Source: a virus
Direction: 5' to 3' (one strand)
Virus record (IMG/VR): IMGVR_UViG_3300031758_000017
Location: 48,553 to 112,552 of that record
DNA: 64,000 nt
A program made the position numbers and the translations under genes. Positions 41,035 to 49,140 of this stretch are shown here, in pieces. Position 1 is the stretch's first letter. The number at the start of each line of letters is the position of its first letter. Under the pieces are notes generated by a model. That model did no database searches, had not been told where the DNA came from, and worked only from the letters and a program-made list of their open reading frames with translations.

Positions 41035-41373
41035 ATGGCAAACAAAAAAGGATTAAATACTCGAGTAATTACTGTTTTTCATCCAGACACTGACGAGGAA
41101 TTTGAATTATTCGTAACCTATGAATACATAAATAAAGATGATTCAGATGAAGATGATAATTTATTTATGGATAACAATGAGGTTGATATTAAATCATATG
41201 AACCAAACAACGAAGTTGATGAATTACCAACTTGGTTAACAGAAGATATGGTCTACGAGGCCTTGTACGCTGAATTGGAGATAGATGAATTCGAGGGGGA
41301 AGAACTCACAGAAGAAGAGGAAGACACCTACTACAATGATTTTGTTGAGGATTCTGACAATGATGATTATTAA
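41035..41373 (+). CDS. Hypothetical very acidic protein
   Basis: A 112-residue protein in which more than a third of residues are Asp or Glu (DDSDEDDNLFMDNN, EEDTYYNDFVEDSDNDDY). Only the first 30 residues look folded (TRVITVFHPDTDEEFELFV). It could mimic DNA, as several acidic anti-restriction or anti-host phage proteins do, but nothing specific supports this. Confidence 0.6.
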   Translation: MANKKGLNTRVITVFHPDTDEEFELFVTYEYINKDDSDEDDNLFMDNNEVDIKSYEPNNEVDELPTWLTEDMVYEALYAELEIDEFEGEELTEEEEDTYYNDFVEDSDNDDY

Positions 41374-41437
41374 AATTACTCTTTAAAATTTTTTATTTTA
41401 AAAATTTATTCTTATACTTGTCATAGAAGTATTTCAA

Positions 41438-41917
41438 ATGACAAAGTATACTATTTTTTGTGATTTAGATGGGGTCTTAATAGATTTCAACCAAGGTTAT
41501 AAAGACCTTACTGGTATTGATTTGAACAAAGACGAACATCGTAACGACTCACAATTTTGGGCACCAATAGAAAAGGCGGGATATGATTTTTGGGTCAATT
41601 TGAAATGGATTGAACCTGACGGTCACATTTTGTGGGAACACATTTCCAAGTATAATCCAACCCTTTTATCTGCACCATCAAGACAAGTTGAATCCCGTAT
41701 TGGGAAAATGGAATGGGTAAACAGGGAGTTACCCGGTGTTGCTTTAATATTAAGAAGTGCTAAACATAAAAAAGATTTCGCGGCTCCATACACAATATTA
41801 ATCGACGATAGGAAAGATACTATAGACGGTTGGAATGAAAACGGTGGTGAAGGTATTCTTCATACTTCCGCGGAAGAAACAATCAAAATATTAAAAGAAA
41901 AATATAATTTACACTAA
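41438..41917 (+). CDS. 5'(3')-deoxyribonucleotidase-like HAD phosphatase
   Basis: A 159-residue HAD protein. Motif I is TIFCDLDGVLIDFNQGY (nucleophile DLDG), then LLSAPSRQVESRIGKMEWV (motif II and substrate loop), and TILIDDRKDTIDGW (motif IV). The layout fits the NT5C group that removes phosphate from deoxynucleoside monophosphates, which phages use to adjust nucleotide pools. A TATACTTG at 41413-41420 may be its -7 box. Its stop overlaps the next ATG (TAATG). Confidence 0.82.
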   Translation: MTKYTIFCDLDGVLIDFNQGYKDLTGIDLNKDEHRNDSQFWAPIEKAGYDFWVNLKWIEPDGHILWEHISKYNPTLLSAPSRQVESRIGKMEWVNRELPGVALILRSAKHKKDFAAPYTILIDDRKDTIDGWNENGGEGILHTSAEETIKILKEKYNLH

Positions 41918-42108
41918 TGGCAGAAAATAGTTCGTCATCAGGAGGAGTGGGATTCTTCGGTCTGATGTTTTTAATTTTTATGACACTTAAACTTACTGGT
42001 GTTATTGATTGGTCGTGGTGGTGGGTGACCGCACCACTATGGGGTGGGTTTGCCCTCATCTTTATTGTCATCATGATTGTTGTAGTTGTAAAAGCACTTG
42101 ACCGATGA
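41917..42108 (+). CDS. Small membrane protein
   Basis: A 63-residue protein with a Ser/Gly-rich start, two hydrophobic helices (FFGLMFLIFMTLKLTGV, WWVTAPLWGGFALIFIVIM) and a WSWWWV aromatic belt. Likely an inner-membrane protein; a holin role is possible from size and topology but not supported by context. Overlaps the exonuclease gene by four bases. Confidence 0.6.
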   Translation: MAENSSSSGGVGFFGLMFLIFMTLKLTGVIDWSWWWVTAPLWGGFALIFIVIMIVVVVKALDR

Positions 42109-42773
42109 TATATGTATCAATAGACATTGAGACTTCAGGTCTCGAACCGTTAAACAATAGTGTGTTGTCTTTTGGTGCTATCATAGAAGACACCACTAAT
42201 AAATTACCATACGAGAAATTACCAAAGTTTAACGCCATCGTACTTCAAAACCAAATTACCGGTTCACCGAGAGCGATTTCCATGAACAAAGAAATCATAT
42301 CATTAATTGGTGAATATAAAGAAGGTAACGAAGAGGATAGGGCAAACTTGGAACATCATAGTGATTATGTATTTTTGGAAGAAAATGAACTGGCACAAAA
42401 ATTCTATGACTTTTTATTCTTAAATGGTATCTACCCAAATTCATCATTTCTAAATAATCATGTTAGAAATGTCAATGGAACAATGATACCGGCTTTTAAC
42501 AATCACACACCATCACTTACAATTAATGTTGCCGGTAAAAATTTTGGAACCTTTGATAAATTGTTCTTGGAAGAATTACCGTGGTGGAAAAAACTCATAA
42601 AAATCAGACAAAGAATTATTGACCCTTCCGTTTTGTATTGTATATGGGATGAGGATAACGCAATTCCAAGTCTTAAAAAATGTAAAGAACGTGCTGGAAT
42701 TGACGGAGAAGTCGCTCACACCGCTCTTGAGGACGCTTGGGACGTGGTTCAAATGTTACGTAAATTTTATTAA
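42105..42773 (+). CDS. DEDDh 3'-5' exonuclease (DnaQ-like)
   Basis: A 222-residue exonuclease. Exo I is YVSIDIETSGLEPL (first Asp-Glu pair), Exo II probably TINVAGKNFGTFDKLFLE with its Asp, and Exo III AHTALEDAWDVVQM (His and Asp of DEDDh). Such enzymes digest DNA or RNA 3' ends, proofread or degrade oligonucleotides. The central insertion with an acidic HHSDYVFLEENEL region is unusual. Coupled to the upstream small membrane protein. Confidence 0.85.
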   Translation: MIYVSIDIETSGLEPLNNSVLSFGAIIEDTTNKLPYEKLPKFNAIVLQNQITGSPRAISMNKEIISLIGEYKEGNEEDRANLEHHSDYVFLEENELAQKFYDFLFLNGIYPNSSFLNNHVRNVNGTMIPAFNNHTPSLTINVAGKNFGTFDKLFLEELPWWKKLIKIRQRIIDPSVLYCIWDEDNAIPSLKKCKERAGIDGEVAHTALEDAWDVVQMLRKFY

Positions 42774-42792
42774 TAAACTAAATTAAAACAAT

Positions 42793-43833
42793 ATGTCACG
42801 AATCAAAGAACTAAAACAAAATCCTGACAACAACATAAATATGGTTGATGTCTTTCAAATCTTTTGCCCTGAGGGTAAATCTAAGTACATCGAATTTTTA
42901 ATTCGACTTTCAAAAAACACGAAACATTTAGACATGTACGTCAATGAAGTTCGTGAGAATCTAAAAAGAGAATTTGGAATTACAGATGACCACTTTAAAG
43001 GAATGACCCCATTTCAAATTTTTAGCTCTTACAGATTTTTGGAACAGAGTTTTAATTTTTCAGATTTAAAAACATTCCAAAAATTTTGTGATTACAATGA
43101 AAGAGGATTGATTCAAGATAATGACTTATCTAAATTTAAATCTTTTGACGATGTAATGACGGCGACTAGTCTCGCTGAGATTAAAGCTTTCGAGAAAGAT
43201 TTGGAAAAACAAATTCACACATTGTTCACTTCAGATGAGTGGATTGTTTTAAGACCTTTAACGTTTTACGCCTCAAAGAAATATGGGTCATCAACAAAAT
43301 GGTGTACGTCGTCTGAGAATAACCCGGATTATTTCCTAAGATACTCCAAAAGAGGTATCCTTATTTATGTGATTAATAAATTAACAGGATTAAAAGTTGG
43401 TTGCTTTAAATCACTCGACTCAGACCCTGAATTTTCTTTTTGGAATCAAATTGATTCTCGTATCGATTCATTAGAAAGTGGTTTACCTGATTTTATATTG
43501 GGTGTCATTAAAAATGAAGTTAGTGAAAACCCAGTAACCAACAACTCTTTGTTGACTGAAGAAGATAGAATCAAAGAGGATGTGTTACTGAAAGAGTTTA
43601 CCAAAATGGAGGTACTACCAGAACCAACGGATATGGAATCCCCAATGGGTGAAGCTGATATGGATATGAGAAATGTGGATATAAGAGAAGAGAGAGAATG
43701 GGTAGTTGAACGTGATGTTGAAGCGGTTGTGGAAGAAAGGGCGTACGAGACAAGTGGAATGATGTCGGAAGGACCGAGAGAAATCTTACGAGGAACCTAT
43801 GACAATGAAAATGCCACCTTGAGGAGAATTTAA
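42793..43833 (+). CDS. Conserved phage protein with TKWCTS motif
   Basis: A 346-residue protein. KKYGSSTKWCTSSENNPDYF with Cys171, followed by ILIYVINKLTGLKVGCF, is a motif I know from several phage hypothetical proteins; a Cys after Trp and a following strand pair resembles the core of the PcfJ-like proteins at 28739 and 30598. The N-terminal 120 residues are helical; the C-terminal 90 are Glu/Met/Arg-rich and probably disordered. Followed by a terminator. Confidence 0.65.
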   Translation: MSRIKELKQNPDNNINMVDVFQIFCPEGKSKYIEFLIRLSKNTKHLDMYVNEVRENLKREFGITDDHFKGMTPFQIFSSYRFLEQSFNFSDLKTFQKFCDYNERGLIQDNDLSKFKSFDDVMTATSLAEIKAFEKDLEKQIHTLFTSDEWIVLRPLTFYASKKYGSSTKWCTSSENNPDYFLRYSKRGILIYVINKLTGLKVGCFKSLDSDPEFSFWNQIDSRIDSLESGLPDFILGVIKNEVSENPVTNNSLLTEEDRIKEDVLLKEFTKMEVLPEPTDMESPMGEADMDMRNVDIREEREWVVERDVEAVVEERAYETSGMMSEGPREILRGTYDNENATLRRI

Positions 43834-43858
43834 TTACAATCAAATCTAAATTTGTAAG

Positions 43859-43884
43859 GAGGGATTTCGGTCCCTCTTTTTTTT
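43859..43884 (+). terminator. Rho-independent terminator
   Basis: GAGGGA pairs with TCCCTC around TTTCGG, followed by eight T, 26 bases after the stop of the 42793 gene. Confidence 0.9.
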
Positions 43885-43893
43885 GAAAAAAAA

Positions 43894-43925
43894 TTTGGAT
43901 ATCTCAAATACTAGTAATATATTTG
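43894..43925 (+). promoter_or_regulatory. Promoter, exact consensus match
   Basis: TTTGGA, 18 bases, TATATTTG, starting 10 bases after a terminator and 17 bases before the ATG at 43943. Confidence 0.75.
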
Positions 43926-43942
43926 TATGTAAATCATAAAAA

Positions 43943-44410
43943 ATGAAAAAATTCTTAATGATATTTTGTATGCTGTTGATGAACAACACATGGGCACAAG
44001 GGTTAAGAGTACCCCAAAGAATATTCAATTATGGATTATCTTATGGTCCTAGAGGTAATTCATCATATTATTCCGCGGGTTACGAATTCTCCAAAGAAAA
44101 AACAAATGCCTTTATTGGAATTGGTTATGGTAAATTGATGGCCGAATTAAATTTATTTAACCCCAATACTTTAACAATCAATGGTAGACCTGAAGAAATT
44201 TATGTTGTTTTAAATTACGTTTACACAAATAAAGATTATAAATGGTTAATTTTAACAGGTGGGGCGGGTTTATCTGTTGATGGTGGTAATCAAATTATAT
44301 TGAAGACCGCTGCAAATTTGAAATTATCATATCCCTTGTACTTAACTTTAAGTTTTTATCAAACCGATAAACCTCAGTTTATGATTGGGGGTAGGTTGTT
44401 TATTTTTTGA
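43943..44410 (+). CDS. Secreted protein, probable small outer-membrane barrel
   Basis: A 155-residue protein with a signal peptide (MKKFLMIFCMLLMNNTWAQ, cleavage after AQ). The mature part alternates Tyr, Gly and hydrophobic residues (SSYYSAGYEFSKEKTNAFIG, IYVVLNYVYTNKDYKWLIL) and ends LFIF with a terminal phenylalanine, as in outer-membrane beta-barrels. A phage-made outer-membrane protein could block superinfection. First gene after a strong promoter, followed by methylglyoxal synthase. Confidence 0.72.
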   Translation: MKKFLMIFCMLLMNNTWAQGLRVPQRIFNYGLSYGPRGNSSYYSAGYEFSKEKTNAFIGIGYGKLMAELNLFNPNTLTINGRPEEIYVVLNYVYTNKDYKWLILTGGAGLSVDGGNQIILKTAANLKLSYPLYLTLSFYQTDKPQFMIGGRLFIF

Positions 44411-44412
44411 TT

Positions 44413-44787
44413 ATGAAAATAGCACTCATAGCACACGACGGTAAGAAGGCGGACATGGTTGCCTTTGTAATGAAACGATTAGATTTTTTTAATCGAACCG
44501 ATGTTGATATTGTTGCAACGGGTACGACAGGTAAAAGAATAATGTTTGCTGGTGTTACAAAGGTTGAACAAGTCAATTCAGGACCAATGGGTGGAGACGC
44601 GGAAATTGCTGCAATGGTCTCGAGAAAAGAAATCGATGCGGTTATATTTTTTAGGGACCCATTGGATAAACACCCGCACGAACCTGATGTACAAATGTTA
44701 ATGAGGGTTTGTGATGTGCACGAAGTGGCATTAGCTACAAACTACTCAAGTGCAAGAATGGTCGTGGACCATTTTACGAAAAGTTAA
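44413..44787 (+). CDS. mgsA: Methylglyoxal synthase
   Basis: Converts dihydroxyacetone phosphate to methylglyoxal and phosphate, a bypass of lower glycolysis. The 124-residue protein keeps the family order: IALIAHDGKKADMV (His8, Lys11), VATGTTGKRI (phosphate loop), NSGPMGGDAEIA with catalytic Asp62, FFRDPLDKHPHEPDV and a final LATNYSSARMVV. ATG 44413 is used, with the previous stop just before it. A phage copy is remarkable: it would free phosphate and change host metabolism, or produce the toxic aldehyde. Confidence 0.92.
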   Translation: MKIALIAHDGKKADMVAFVMKRLDFFNRTDVDIVATGTTGKRIMFAGVTKVEQVNSGPMGGDAEIAAMVSRKEIDAVIFFRDPLDKHPHEPDVQMLMRVCDVHEVALATNYSSARMVVDHFTKS

Positions 44788-44828
44788 ATTTTGGAACAAT
44801 AATTGTCTAACACTCAAACACTAAAATT

Positions 44829-45395
44829 ATGTTTTACAAATATGATAACTCTCTACTCCTTTGGAAAAAGGATTGGAAAAAAGTAAAAATCGCGTTGTCG
44901 GTTGTAATTGTTTTGGTAATCTCTTCATTTATTTTAGGTCGTTTTATACGGTTTAAAAGTTTGGACAGTTACGAAAAAGAATTAATCGTAATTTCATTAG
45001 AAAAAGAAAAAAATAAATTTTCAGAGGATAAGTTTGTATCAGAACTAAAAAGATTAAACGTTAAATTTCCACATATTGTTATGGCTCAAGCCATTGCTGA
45101 GACGGGACATTACAAAAGTCAAGTTTTCAAGGAAAATAATAATCTGTTTGGTATGAAACAGGCGACAGTTAGAATCAACACCGCCAAAGGAACTCAAAAC
45201 GGTCACGCGTTTTATGATAACTGGTACCAATCTGTTTATGATTATGCGTTTTACCAATGCCGATACCTTGGTCAGATTAATACTGAAAATGAATACTATT
45301 TGTATTTATCAAATACCTACGCCGAAGCGGGTGAAGGGTATGTTAAATTATTGAAAGACATAATTCAAACTGAAAAATTAAAAGAAAAATTTTAA
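44829..45395 (+). CDS. Membrane-anchored glucosaminidase
   Basis: A 188-residue protein: N-terminal transmembrane helix (VVIVLVISSFILGRFI), then a glucosaminidase domain with VMAQAIAETGHYKSQVF (catalytic Glu), NNNLFGMKQATVR and YAFYQCRYLGQI. It cleaves glycan chains of peptidoglycan. The uncleaved helix would leave the enzyme facing the periplasm while tethered to the inner membrane, as in signal-anchor-release endolysins. Together with the 34864 protein it gives the phage two peptidoglycan-cleaving enzymes. Confidence 0.87.
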   Translation: MFYKYDNSLLLWKKDWKKVKIALSVVIVLVISSFILGRFIRFKSLDSYEKELIVISLEKEKNKFSEDKFVSELKRLNVKFPHIVMAQAIAETGHYKSQVFKENNNLFGMKQATVRINTAKGTQNGHAFYDNWYQSVYDYAFYQCRYLGQINTENEYYLYLSNTYAEAGEGYVKLLKDIIQTEKLKEKF

Positions 45396-45397
45396 TC

Positions 45398-45754
45398 ATG
45401 GATATAAAACAAGTCAGGATTCTTTTGGCGTTTATAACGGTCATAATTTTCACTGGTATTCTTCATTTTAATAAAGAAAAGATACATAACTATATTACAG
45501 ATGAAAATATAGTTGAGGAAGAAATAAGTGAGGAAGTTATACCAAGGAGCGAAAAAGAGTGGTATCCTGTACCGGTAGTATCCTGTGAAGAAATATTCCA
45601 AAATCAATATCATATAACATTTGAAAATGGTGTCACAATACTAACCAATAAACCCGCCAAAATTGGTGATACCACAAAATGTTGGATAAATGGGTGGTAT
45701 AATTCCAAAATAGATGAGTCCTTAGACTCGTTGACATTTGAAAATCCATATTAA
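45398..45754 (+). CDS. Single-span membrane protein with soluble domain
   Basis: A 118-residue protein with one N-terminal helix (ILLAFITVIIFTGILHF) and a periplasmic acidic/beta region (YHITFENGVTILTNKPAK, TKCWINGWYNSK with two Cys in all). It starts two bases after the glucosaminidase stop, so a role in lysis or envelope control is possible. Terminator follows. Confidence 0.6.
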   Translation: MDIKQVRILLAFITVIIFTGILHFNKEKIHNYITDENIVEEEISEEVIPRSEKEWYPVPVVSCEEIFQNQYHITFENGVTILTNKPAKIGDTTKCWINGWYNSKIDESLDSLTFENPY

Positions 45755-45757
45755 TTT

Positions 45758-45782
45758 AATCCCCGAAAGGGGATTTTTTTTT
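45758..45782 (+). terminator. Rho-independent terminator
   Basis: AATCCCC pairs with GGGGATT around GAAA, then nine T. It ends the operon with methylglyoxal synthase and glucosaminidase. Confidence 0.92.
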
Positions 45783-45789
45783 ATTAATT

Positions 45790-45822
45790 TTTGGAAATAC
45801 GATTTCTTTTTATTATATTTTG
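45790..45822 (+). promoter_or_regulatory. Promoter for aminotransferase/helicase operon
   Basis: TTTGGA, 18 bases, TATATTTTG, eight bases after a terminator and 32 bases before the ATG at 45855. Confidence 0.7.
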
Positions 45823-45854
45823 TTAGTGGTAAGTACAGACTAACTTAGAATATA

Positions 45855-46964
45855 ATGAAAGTAAATATATCGAATGCAACCTTCTCTTCGATAGTAGGGA
45901 TTGGTCAGAAAGTTAAAAGGGCGGCAAAAGAATCAGGTAATTCATATCTCGAATTAAATAGAGGTGTAAACGCTGTTACGGAAATCGATTTGACGGGAGT
46001 TATGAAACAAATTGATTTTAACTCAAAAGAGTTTCAAGTATATGCACCTAACTTGGGTATTGAAACATTTAGACATTCTATCGTTTCAGAATATTTTCCT
46101 TCATTTGCAAATTCACCTAATTTCATCAATAATATTGCAATCACACCAGGTGGTATGCCTGCGTTAGATTTGGTTATCCAATTATTAAATGTAGAAAATA
46201 TTTATTTCCCAAAATTTTATTGGGGTTCTTATTCTAAAATGGCAACAATTAGACAAAAGTCTTTTTCATTTTATGAATCATTAGAATCTTTAGAAGCATC
46301 CAATTTTAGTGAATCATCTTGTATTTTTATTTGTGACCCAAATAATCCTACAGGTGTAAAAATAGATGACAACATTCTTTTCAGAAAGATTTATGAGATA
46401 TCGATGACAGGTGCGATTATAATATTTGATTCACCATACCGTAAGTTATTTTATGAAGATGATTTCTTTGATAAAGTTGCCCATCTTGATAATGTTATTA
46501 TCACCGAATCTTTTTCAAAATGGGTAGGTTTATCGGGTTTAAGAATGGGTTTCATTTTTTGTAAGGACAAGGATTTTAATTCAGAATTAAACATTCGTTT
46601 ACTTTATGAATTCAATGCCGTATGTTCCCCATCTCAAATGATTATTGAGAAAGTTTTAACCACACCCGAAGGAAGAAGTTCATTAGAACAATTTAAAAAT
46701 ATAACAACTAATAATATCTTTAAGAATGTAAATTACCTAAAAGAGAAAAACCTACTGGTTGAAGAAATTTACCAAGGTGGTCAACCATTAGGTATCTTCG
46801 CGGTTATAAATAAATCGGAAGATTACTTATTTCAACATAGAATCGGTGCTGTTGGTCTTGATAAGTTTGTTTATCACGATAAGGACTTATGGTCATCATA
46901 TTCTAGAATCTGCGTGTCAGTTGAGCACGAATTATTTAAAAAATATTTACTAAACATAAAATAA
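45855..46964 (+). CDS. PLP-dependent aminotransferase, class I/II
   Basis: A 369-residue fold-type I enzyme. ITPGGMPALDLVIQLL forms the phosphate-binding turn, CIFICDPNNPTGVKI the cofactor-ring strand, AIIIFDSPYRKLFYE the Asp-x-x-Tyr pair, and ESFSKWVGLSGLRMGF holds the Schiff-base Lys222. A YSRICVSVEHE block near the C-terminus provides the substrate-carboxylate arginine. It most likely moves amino groups between amino and keto acids; substrate unknown. Phage aminotransferases of this class usually serve sugar or amino-acid routes. First gene of an operon that continues with a helicase. Confidence 0.88.
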   Translation: MKVNISNATFSSIVGIGQKVKRAAKESGNSYLELNRGVNAVTEIDLTGVMKQIDFNSKEFQVYAPNLGIETFRHSIVSEYFPSFANSPNFINNIAITPGGMPALDLVIQLLNVENIYFPKFYWGSYSKMATIRQKSFSFYESLESLEASNFSESSCIFICDPNNPTGVKIDDNILFRKIYEISMTGAIIIFDSPYRKLFYEDDFFDKVAHLDNVIITESFSKWVGLSGLRMGFIFCKDKDFNSELNIRLLYEFNAVCSPSQMIIEKVLTTPEGRSSLEQFKNITTNNIFKNVNYLKEKNLLVEEIYQGGQPLGIFAVINKSEDYLFQHRIGAVGLDKFVYHDKDLWSSYSRICVSVEHELFKKYLLNIK

Positions 46965-46970
46965 ATAAAA

Positions 46971-47189
46971 ATGCAAACATTAATTTTTAACACAACAACA
47001 AAAGAAGTTAAGCTTTACGAAGGTCCAAAAGAATCTTCAAAATTATTAGAAATGATTACAGATGCACCAACTGTTAGAATAAGTGACAGTGGTTACTATG
47101 AAGTCATGAAGAAATTGGATGGAGATGAAAAAAATATTCCTGTTTTAAGAGTACCAATTTCAAATACAAACATGTTTATCGAAAAGTAA
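46971..47189 (+). CDS. Hypothetical small protein
   Basis: A 72-residue mixed alpha/beta protein (LIFNTTTKEVKLYEGPKESS, ISDSGYYEVMKKLDGDEK) between the aminotransferase and the helicase, with gaps of six and one base. Small partner or regulator of the helicase is possible but unproven. Confidence 0.6.
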   Translation: MQTLIFNTTTKEVKLYEGPKESSKLLEMITDAPTVRISDSGYYEVMKKLDGDEKNIPVLRVPISNTNMFIEK

Positions 47190-47190
47190 T

Positions 47191-49104
47191 ATGTCTAAAT
47201 TTACACCCAGCAAATATCAAAAAGATATTTTCAATTTTATTTTAAAAGATACTCGAAACGCAGTAGTTTCTGCTGTTGCTGGTAGTGGTAAAACGACGAC
47301 ACTATTAAAAGCTTTGGACTTAATACCTGATGATAAATCAGTATTGTTTTTGGCATTCAATGTTAGTATACGAGATGAATTAAAAAGAAGGATTCCCGAA
47401 AATAAGAACATTGATGTCAAAACGGTCCATGGTTTCGGTTACACAATCATGAGGAATAACTATGATTGTGGTGTTGACGAAAAAAGTTTAAAGTATCGAA
47501 ATCTTTTTTGGGACATCATTAATTTTTACAGTGGTGAAAAACCCGATAGTTTAGACAAATACGGATTCAACGAAGAACAAAACAAGTACATTCAAGGCAT
47601 CCATGATTCTGTTCAAGGTGAGAATATTGACAGGTATAAATTTGTTACCGATGTTGTAACTCTGTGTAATTTATCGAGACAACATTTAGTAAATTTTGAT
47701 ATCAAACCAATTGGTGTTGGTGAGATAAATAAAATTGCAGAGTTTCATTCTGTGAACAATCAAGATGGTGAATCCACTGCCGCATGGTATCTGTCTAAAT
47801 TGGGTATGTCTTATCTAAAGGTTCTCGATTATACCGACATGATTTCTTTACCAATCATTTTGAACCATTCGGGAGATAATTACGATTTTGTTTTTATAGA
47901 CGAATGTCAAGATTTGAATTCTTGTCACCGTTTATTGATGCAAAAAGCAATGAAACCTGATGGTGGTAGATTCATTGCTGTAGGTGACCCTAAACAAGCG
48001 ATATATGGTTTTGCAGGTGCTGACCATGAGTCATATCAAAAATTGAAAGAACTACCAAACACGGTTGAATTACCATTGTCTTTTACATATAGAGTCTCGC
48101 CTGAGATTTTAAATTTGGTTCGACACATAAATCCAGCAATCATTGCTCATTCTAAAAATAGGTCAGGTAGAGTAATTGAAAACTTCTCCTATAAAGATAT
48201 TATGGATGGGGACATGGTTTTGTGTAGAAATACATTTCCGGTTGTCTCATTGTGTATCAAATTATTAAGTGAAGGTAAAAAATCTTATATAATTGGTTCT
48301 GATATTGGTAAGTCTTTGAAAACCATGATACTTTCTTGCAACAAGAAGAATGAAGAATATAACATGACAAACGTAATATGTTGTCTTCTTAAGGACAAAG
48401 AAAAGTTGATTGAAAAAACAATGACAAATCACACAATGAAAAGAAGTGAAGCGTTAGAGGATAACCAAGTAATTCTATTTGGTGAAAAGATACAAGTAAT
48501 AGAAGCGTTATCCCACGGGATAGATGACCCCGCAATTGTTGTAAAGAAAATCGATGATATCTTTTCAGATGATAAAAAAAGTGGAATATGCTTGAGTAAC
48601 GTACATAAATCTAAAGGTCTTGAATCAGAAAGGGTTTTTATTATCCACCCAGAATTATTTCCATCGAAATTTGCAACCTTACCATGGCAAATTGAACAAG
48701 AAAAAAATTTAGAATACGTTGCTTACACAAGAGCCAAAACCACTTTAGGATTTGTAACCGACTTTGATGCATTTGTTAACCACAAATCAAGGGACATTGA
48801 CGAATCCAAATTAAAGGTGAGTAAATTTGTCGGTAGTCCTGGTATGAAAATTTATTTTGAACTAACTGTTACCGATATTAGAACCGTGAATGGTCTTTAT
48901 GGGCCAACAACTGTCTATGATTTGGTTGACAAAAATGGTAACATATTTTCTAAATTTGGTGAAATTAATACTGAATACCTAACAACTAATTTACATAAGA
49001 GCGTTTCAATTAATTCAAAGGTGTCTTTTTACGGCATAATAAAGGAACACTCAGAATTTAGGGGAAACAAGGTTACTAAATTGGGTAAGATATCTCAGTA
49101 CTAA
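47191..49104 (+). CDS. UvrD/Rep-like superfamily 1 DNA helicase
   Basis: A 637-residue helicase. Walker A is VAGSGKTT with Lys34, motif Ia SVLFLAFNVSIRDELKR, motif II FVFIDECQDLN (DECQ box), motif III FIAVGDPKQAIYGFAG, motif IV region LPLSFTYRVSPEIL, motif V VHKSKGLESERV and motif VI EYVAYTRAKTTLG. All seven motifs are present, so it should unwind DNA 3' to 5' using ATP. The last 110 residues form an extra beta-rich domain (TVTDIRTVNGLYGPTTVYDL) not typical of UvrD. Confidence 0.93.
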   Translation: MSKFTPSKYQKDIFNFILKDTRNAVVSAVAGSGKTTTLLKALDLIPDDKSVLFLAFNVSIRDELKRRIPENKNIDVKTVHGFGYTIMRNNYDCGVDEKSLKYRNLFWDIINFYSGEKPDSLDKYGFNEEQNKYIQGIHDSVQGENIDRYKFVTDVVTLCNLSRQHLVNFDIKPIGVGEINKIAEFHSVNNQDGESTAAWYLSKLGMSYLKVLDYTDMISLPIILNHSGDNYDFVFIDECQDLNSCHRLLMQKAMKPDGGRFIAVGDPKQAIYGFAGADHESYQKLKELPNTVELPLSFTYRVSPEILNLVRHINPAIIAHSKNRSGRVIENFSYKDIMDGDMVLCRNTFPVVSLCIKLLSEGKKSYIIGSDIGKSLKTMILSCNKKNEEYNMTNVICCLLKDKEKLIEKTMTNHTMKRSEALEDNQVILFGEKIQVIEALSHGIDDPAIVVKKIDDIFSDDKKSGICLSNVHKSKGLESERVFIIHPELFPSKFATLPWQIEQEKNLEYVAYTRAKTTLGFVTDFDAFVNHKSRDIDESKLKVSKFVGSPGMKIYFELTVTDIRTVNGLYGPTTVYDLVDKNGNIFSKFGEINTEYLTTNLHKSVSINSKVSFYGIIKEHSEFRGNKVTKLGKISQY

Positions 49105-49105
49105 A

Positions 49106-49136
49106 TTGACATTTTAAAAATTATTAATTATATTTG
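49106..49136 (+). promoter_or_regulatory. Promoter candidate, near-leaderless
   Basis: TTGACA, 17 bases, TATATTTG, with only four bases between the -7 box and the ATG at 49141. The expected transcript start falls at or inside the start codon. Confidence 0.65.
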
Positions 49137-49140
49137 AATC

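Noticed and set aside
43598-43843. Minus-strand frame rich in His/Leu/Pro opposite the end of the 42793 gene
   Set aside because: Arises from the Glu/Met/Arg-rich repeats on the other strand; no start signal and no promoter.
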